41,980 bases of DNA from NCBI GenBank assembly GCA_017503325.1, contig JAFVTI010000010.1, positions 1 through 41,980 on the forward strand, given 5' to 3'. Below the pieces are notes generated by a model, which was given only the letters and a program-made list of their open reading frames with translations, did not search any database and was not told the origin of the DNA. A program made the position numbers and the translations under genes. Below are positions 39,962-41,980 of the stretch, piece by piece. This DNA comes from Clostridia bacterium (GTDB lineage Bacteria; Bacillota; Clostridia; Oscillospirales; CAG-272). The number at the start of each line of letters is the position of its first letter. Positions within the stretch are counted from its first letter, which is position 1.

Positions 39962-41767
39962 TCATTTCATAGCTGGATGTGGGATTGATGAAGGCGGCTG
40001 AGGGGTTGGGACATCTATGGGGGCCAACTCTATTCCCTGGCCTTGTTCTCCTGTTTCAAGGGGAACAACGACAAATGCAAAGAAGTCTATCGCTAATGCA
40101 CCAATTGCGATAGCCTGTCTGGCTATTTCGGGAGCAAGCATGCCACCAAGACCCAAGCCCATTGCAGTAAGACATACTGCAGCGCCACCTATAGCAGCGC
40201 CCACACCCAAGCCTGCCACTACATCTCCAACAACTTCTAAAGCATTATTACCTGAATCAATTGAAGCAATTCCAAAGCCTACAGCTCCGACTAAAGCGCA
40301 AAATCCAATTATCACCAGAGCTGCGACGATTGGGAAAGCAAGCTGCCCGGTTTCATCTGTATACATTATGGGGTTGTTATTACAATATGCGTACATATTG
40401 TAACCTAATAATCCTTTTCCAGTGGAAACATATCGGTCCGCATTAATAAACCTACCCCAATTGGGATTATAGTATCTGCTTTGCAGATAATACAGCCCGG
40501 TGTCGGTATCGTAGTAGTATCCTCTGTAGCGGAAGGGATTATATCTTGCTGCAGCGTTGCTACCTACTACGTTCAACTCATCAGGCTCATGATTTCCCCA
40601 AGCATCGTACGTGTAGGTAATCACCTTAGTGCCCGATTCATTGTAAACAGCAACGATATCGCCAAATAAGTTCTTTTCAAAGAAGAAGTTGTCAAATTCG
40701 CCCCAAGCGTAATTGGAGGTACGGTATTGCATGCCGATGGGCGCGCCCGATTCGTCGTACAGATACACAATAACGTGCTCGACGTTGTTTTGTATCCAGG
40801 ATTCGGTCACGATCTGAGAGCCACTCAGAGTATAAATGTGCTTGATACCGTTGACCGTCTTACTGGTTCTGATACCGGAATCGTTGTATTCGAATGAGTA
40901 TTCCGGGTCACCACCGTTATAGTTGATCGAAGCAAGCTGTCTGCCGTTTTGCCAGGTGAACTCTGTTGTTCCGACAAATCTCGGATTGCCGATCTCATCA
41001 TACGTGATGGCAGTTGAACCGATCGCGGTCAATCGGTCGCCATCGTATGTGTAATTGGTGGTCGTGCCGGTCAAACCCGAAAGCGAGCCTGTAGTATAAG
41101 TATACGTCGTTTTGCTCGTCCTGTTGCCACCGCGGTCATAGGTGTAAACGTAAGTTGTATTGGTGTAGGGGTTATTCTCTCGGATCAACTGCTGCTGATC
41201 ATCGTAGTAGTACCTTGTGACAAGTCCTGCAGAGTCGGTGATTGTTTGGATATTGCCGAACGAATCATACGCATAAGTGTAACTGCTCGACGTTGCTCCA
41301 ACGGTTGATGTGAATTCGTCAATGCGTGTGGAGGCATATACGCTTCCGTCATCATCCGCAAAATCGTACGACTCGCGCATGGTCAGCGTTTCGTTCCACG
41401 TCCTGACCTTTTCGGTCATGCGGTACAAGGCATCGTGTGCATAAGTGATTTCGACCTCGGTATCGTTGCCCGCGCCGTCTAAATGCATTATGCTGAGTAT
41501 GTCACCACCGTCGGCGCTGATACCACCCACGTATGGCCTGTATTCATAGTAGCTGTATACCATGTCGCTTTGCGCTGTGCCGCCCGCGGTGTAGGAGAAC
41601 GCGACCTCTGCCGTATCAAGCTGCTGCTTGGTGTTATACAGATACGTGGCTTGCAGCAAGGTTTTTTGCGCACTCGTATCGTACTCGGCATAACCGATCA
41701 TTTGCCCCTTGGAGTCATAGGTATATTCGTACCCACGGCCACCCATGGTGCTTTTGACCGATTTCAA
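39962..41767 (-). pseudogene. RHS-repeat protein, 5'-truncated
   Basis: 601 codons open. YD repeats run along the N-terminal two thirds (for example YAYDSFGNIQTITDSAGLVTRYYYDDQQQL). The RHS core ends with RYRGYYYDTDTGLYYLQSRY and NPIMYTDETG. A 100-residue tip follows with two Gly/Ala-rich hydrophobic stretches (FPIVAALVIIGFCALVGAVGFG, VAGLGVGAAIGGAAVCLTAMGLG), the position of the variable toxin. RHS proteins are normally well over 1000 residues with a secretion N-terminus. Here the frame begins at a TTG without ribosome site and is closed by a TGA a few codons upstream, next to repeat R4. It is therefore a truncated or displaced tip. Confidence 0.8.
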
Positions 41768-41769
41768 GG

Positions 41770-41880
41770 CACAGTCGGGCAGGGCATAGAATCAACTTGT
41801 CCGCCCCTCCCCGCCGCCGAAGCGGTGGAGGGAGGGAAGGATGTAACAGAGAACTTGTCCCCCGTTACAAGAATCTTTTT
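41770..41880. repeat. island repeat copy R4 (partial)
   Basis: GGGCAGGGCATAGAATCAACTTG resembles the R3 stretch AGCAGGGAACAGCATCAGC, followed by a CCCCGCCGCC-hairpin-like segment and TGTAACAGAGAACTTG...CCCGTTACA (41840-41868). The upstream half of the repeat is missing. The RHS frame ends at its border. Nothing else is seen in 41880-41980. Confidence 0.65.
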
Positions 41881-41980
41881 GACAGCATTACGTCAAACGA
41901 CAATGAATGAACAAACACACGCGAGTGTAATGGTTGGGTAAAGAATAAAGGTTGAGCGCGTTTAAAGTTTTCATCACAAC

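Overview
The window reads as the chromosome of an anaerobic, spore-forming, carbohydrate-degrading member of the Clostridia, probably an uncultured gut lineage. The evidence is a recognisable Spo0A, Gram-positive style lipoproteins, strong AGGAGG ribosome sites, sigma-A promoters of the TTGACA-17-TATAAT type, glycosidases of rhamnosidase-like families, and short hairpin intergenic repeats. I cannot name a species.

Layout. 1-145: the edge of an IS481-like insertion sequence. 0.2-7.1 kb: carbohydrate genes (a GH106-like hydrolase with a membrane-anchored CBM-like partner, a lipoprotein, and a GH78-like rhamnosidase). 7.4-16.0 kb: a one-directional cell-surface locus. It holds a membrane sulfatase-fold protein, a YidC domain fused to a CDP-glycerol glycerophosphotransferase domain, a tiny membrane protein, a phosphonate-type ABC importer, and a winged-helix/cytidylyltransferase fusion. 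Together these suggest scavenging of a small phosphonate or amino-alcohol phosphate, its activation with CTP, and its use on a phosphodiester-linked surface polymer. 16.0-16.7 kb: a Phd/Doc toxin-antitoxin pair. 16.8-30.6 kb: mostly chromosomal genes. These are an SGNH hydrolase, a structured leader RNA in front of a 72-residue ORF, a GHL6-like glycosidase, a CofE-like protein, a HAD phosphatase, Spo0A, an M48 protease, an MBOAT/DHHW acyltransferase pair and an ECF sigma/anti-sigma pair.

31.0-41.98 kb is a visibly AT-richer accessory island on the minus strand. It contains two lipoproteins, a large serine recombinase, a caspase + ThsB-like TIR + second TIR operon (Thoeris type), and a three-gene operon around an AAA+ ATPase that closely resembles Rubisco activase. 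It ends with a YcxB-like membrane protein and the 3' part of an RHS protein. Repeats of about 270 bp in the same orientation separate these operons, each carrying a strong hairpin and a GTAACAG palindrome, so the island looks built from repeat-bounded cassettes.

The best candidates for undescribed biology are the Rubisco-activase-like operon (37.26-39.04 kb), whose third gene seems to start at ATT, the caspase/TIR operon with two TIR proteins, and the YidC-glycerophosphotransferase surface-polymer locus. All assignments were made by eye; no database or folding program was run.
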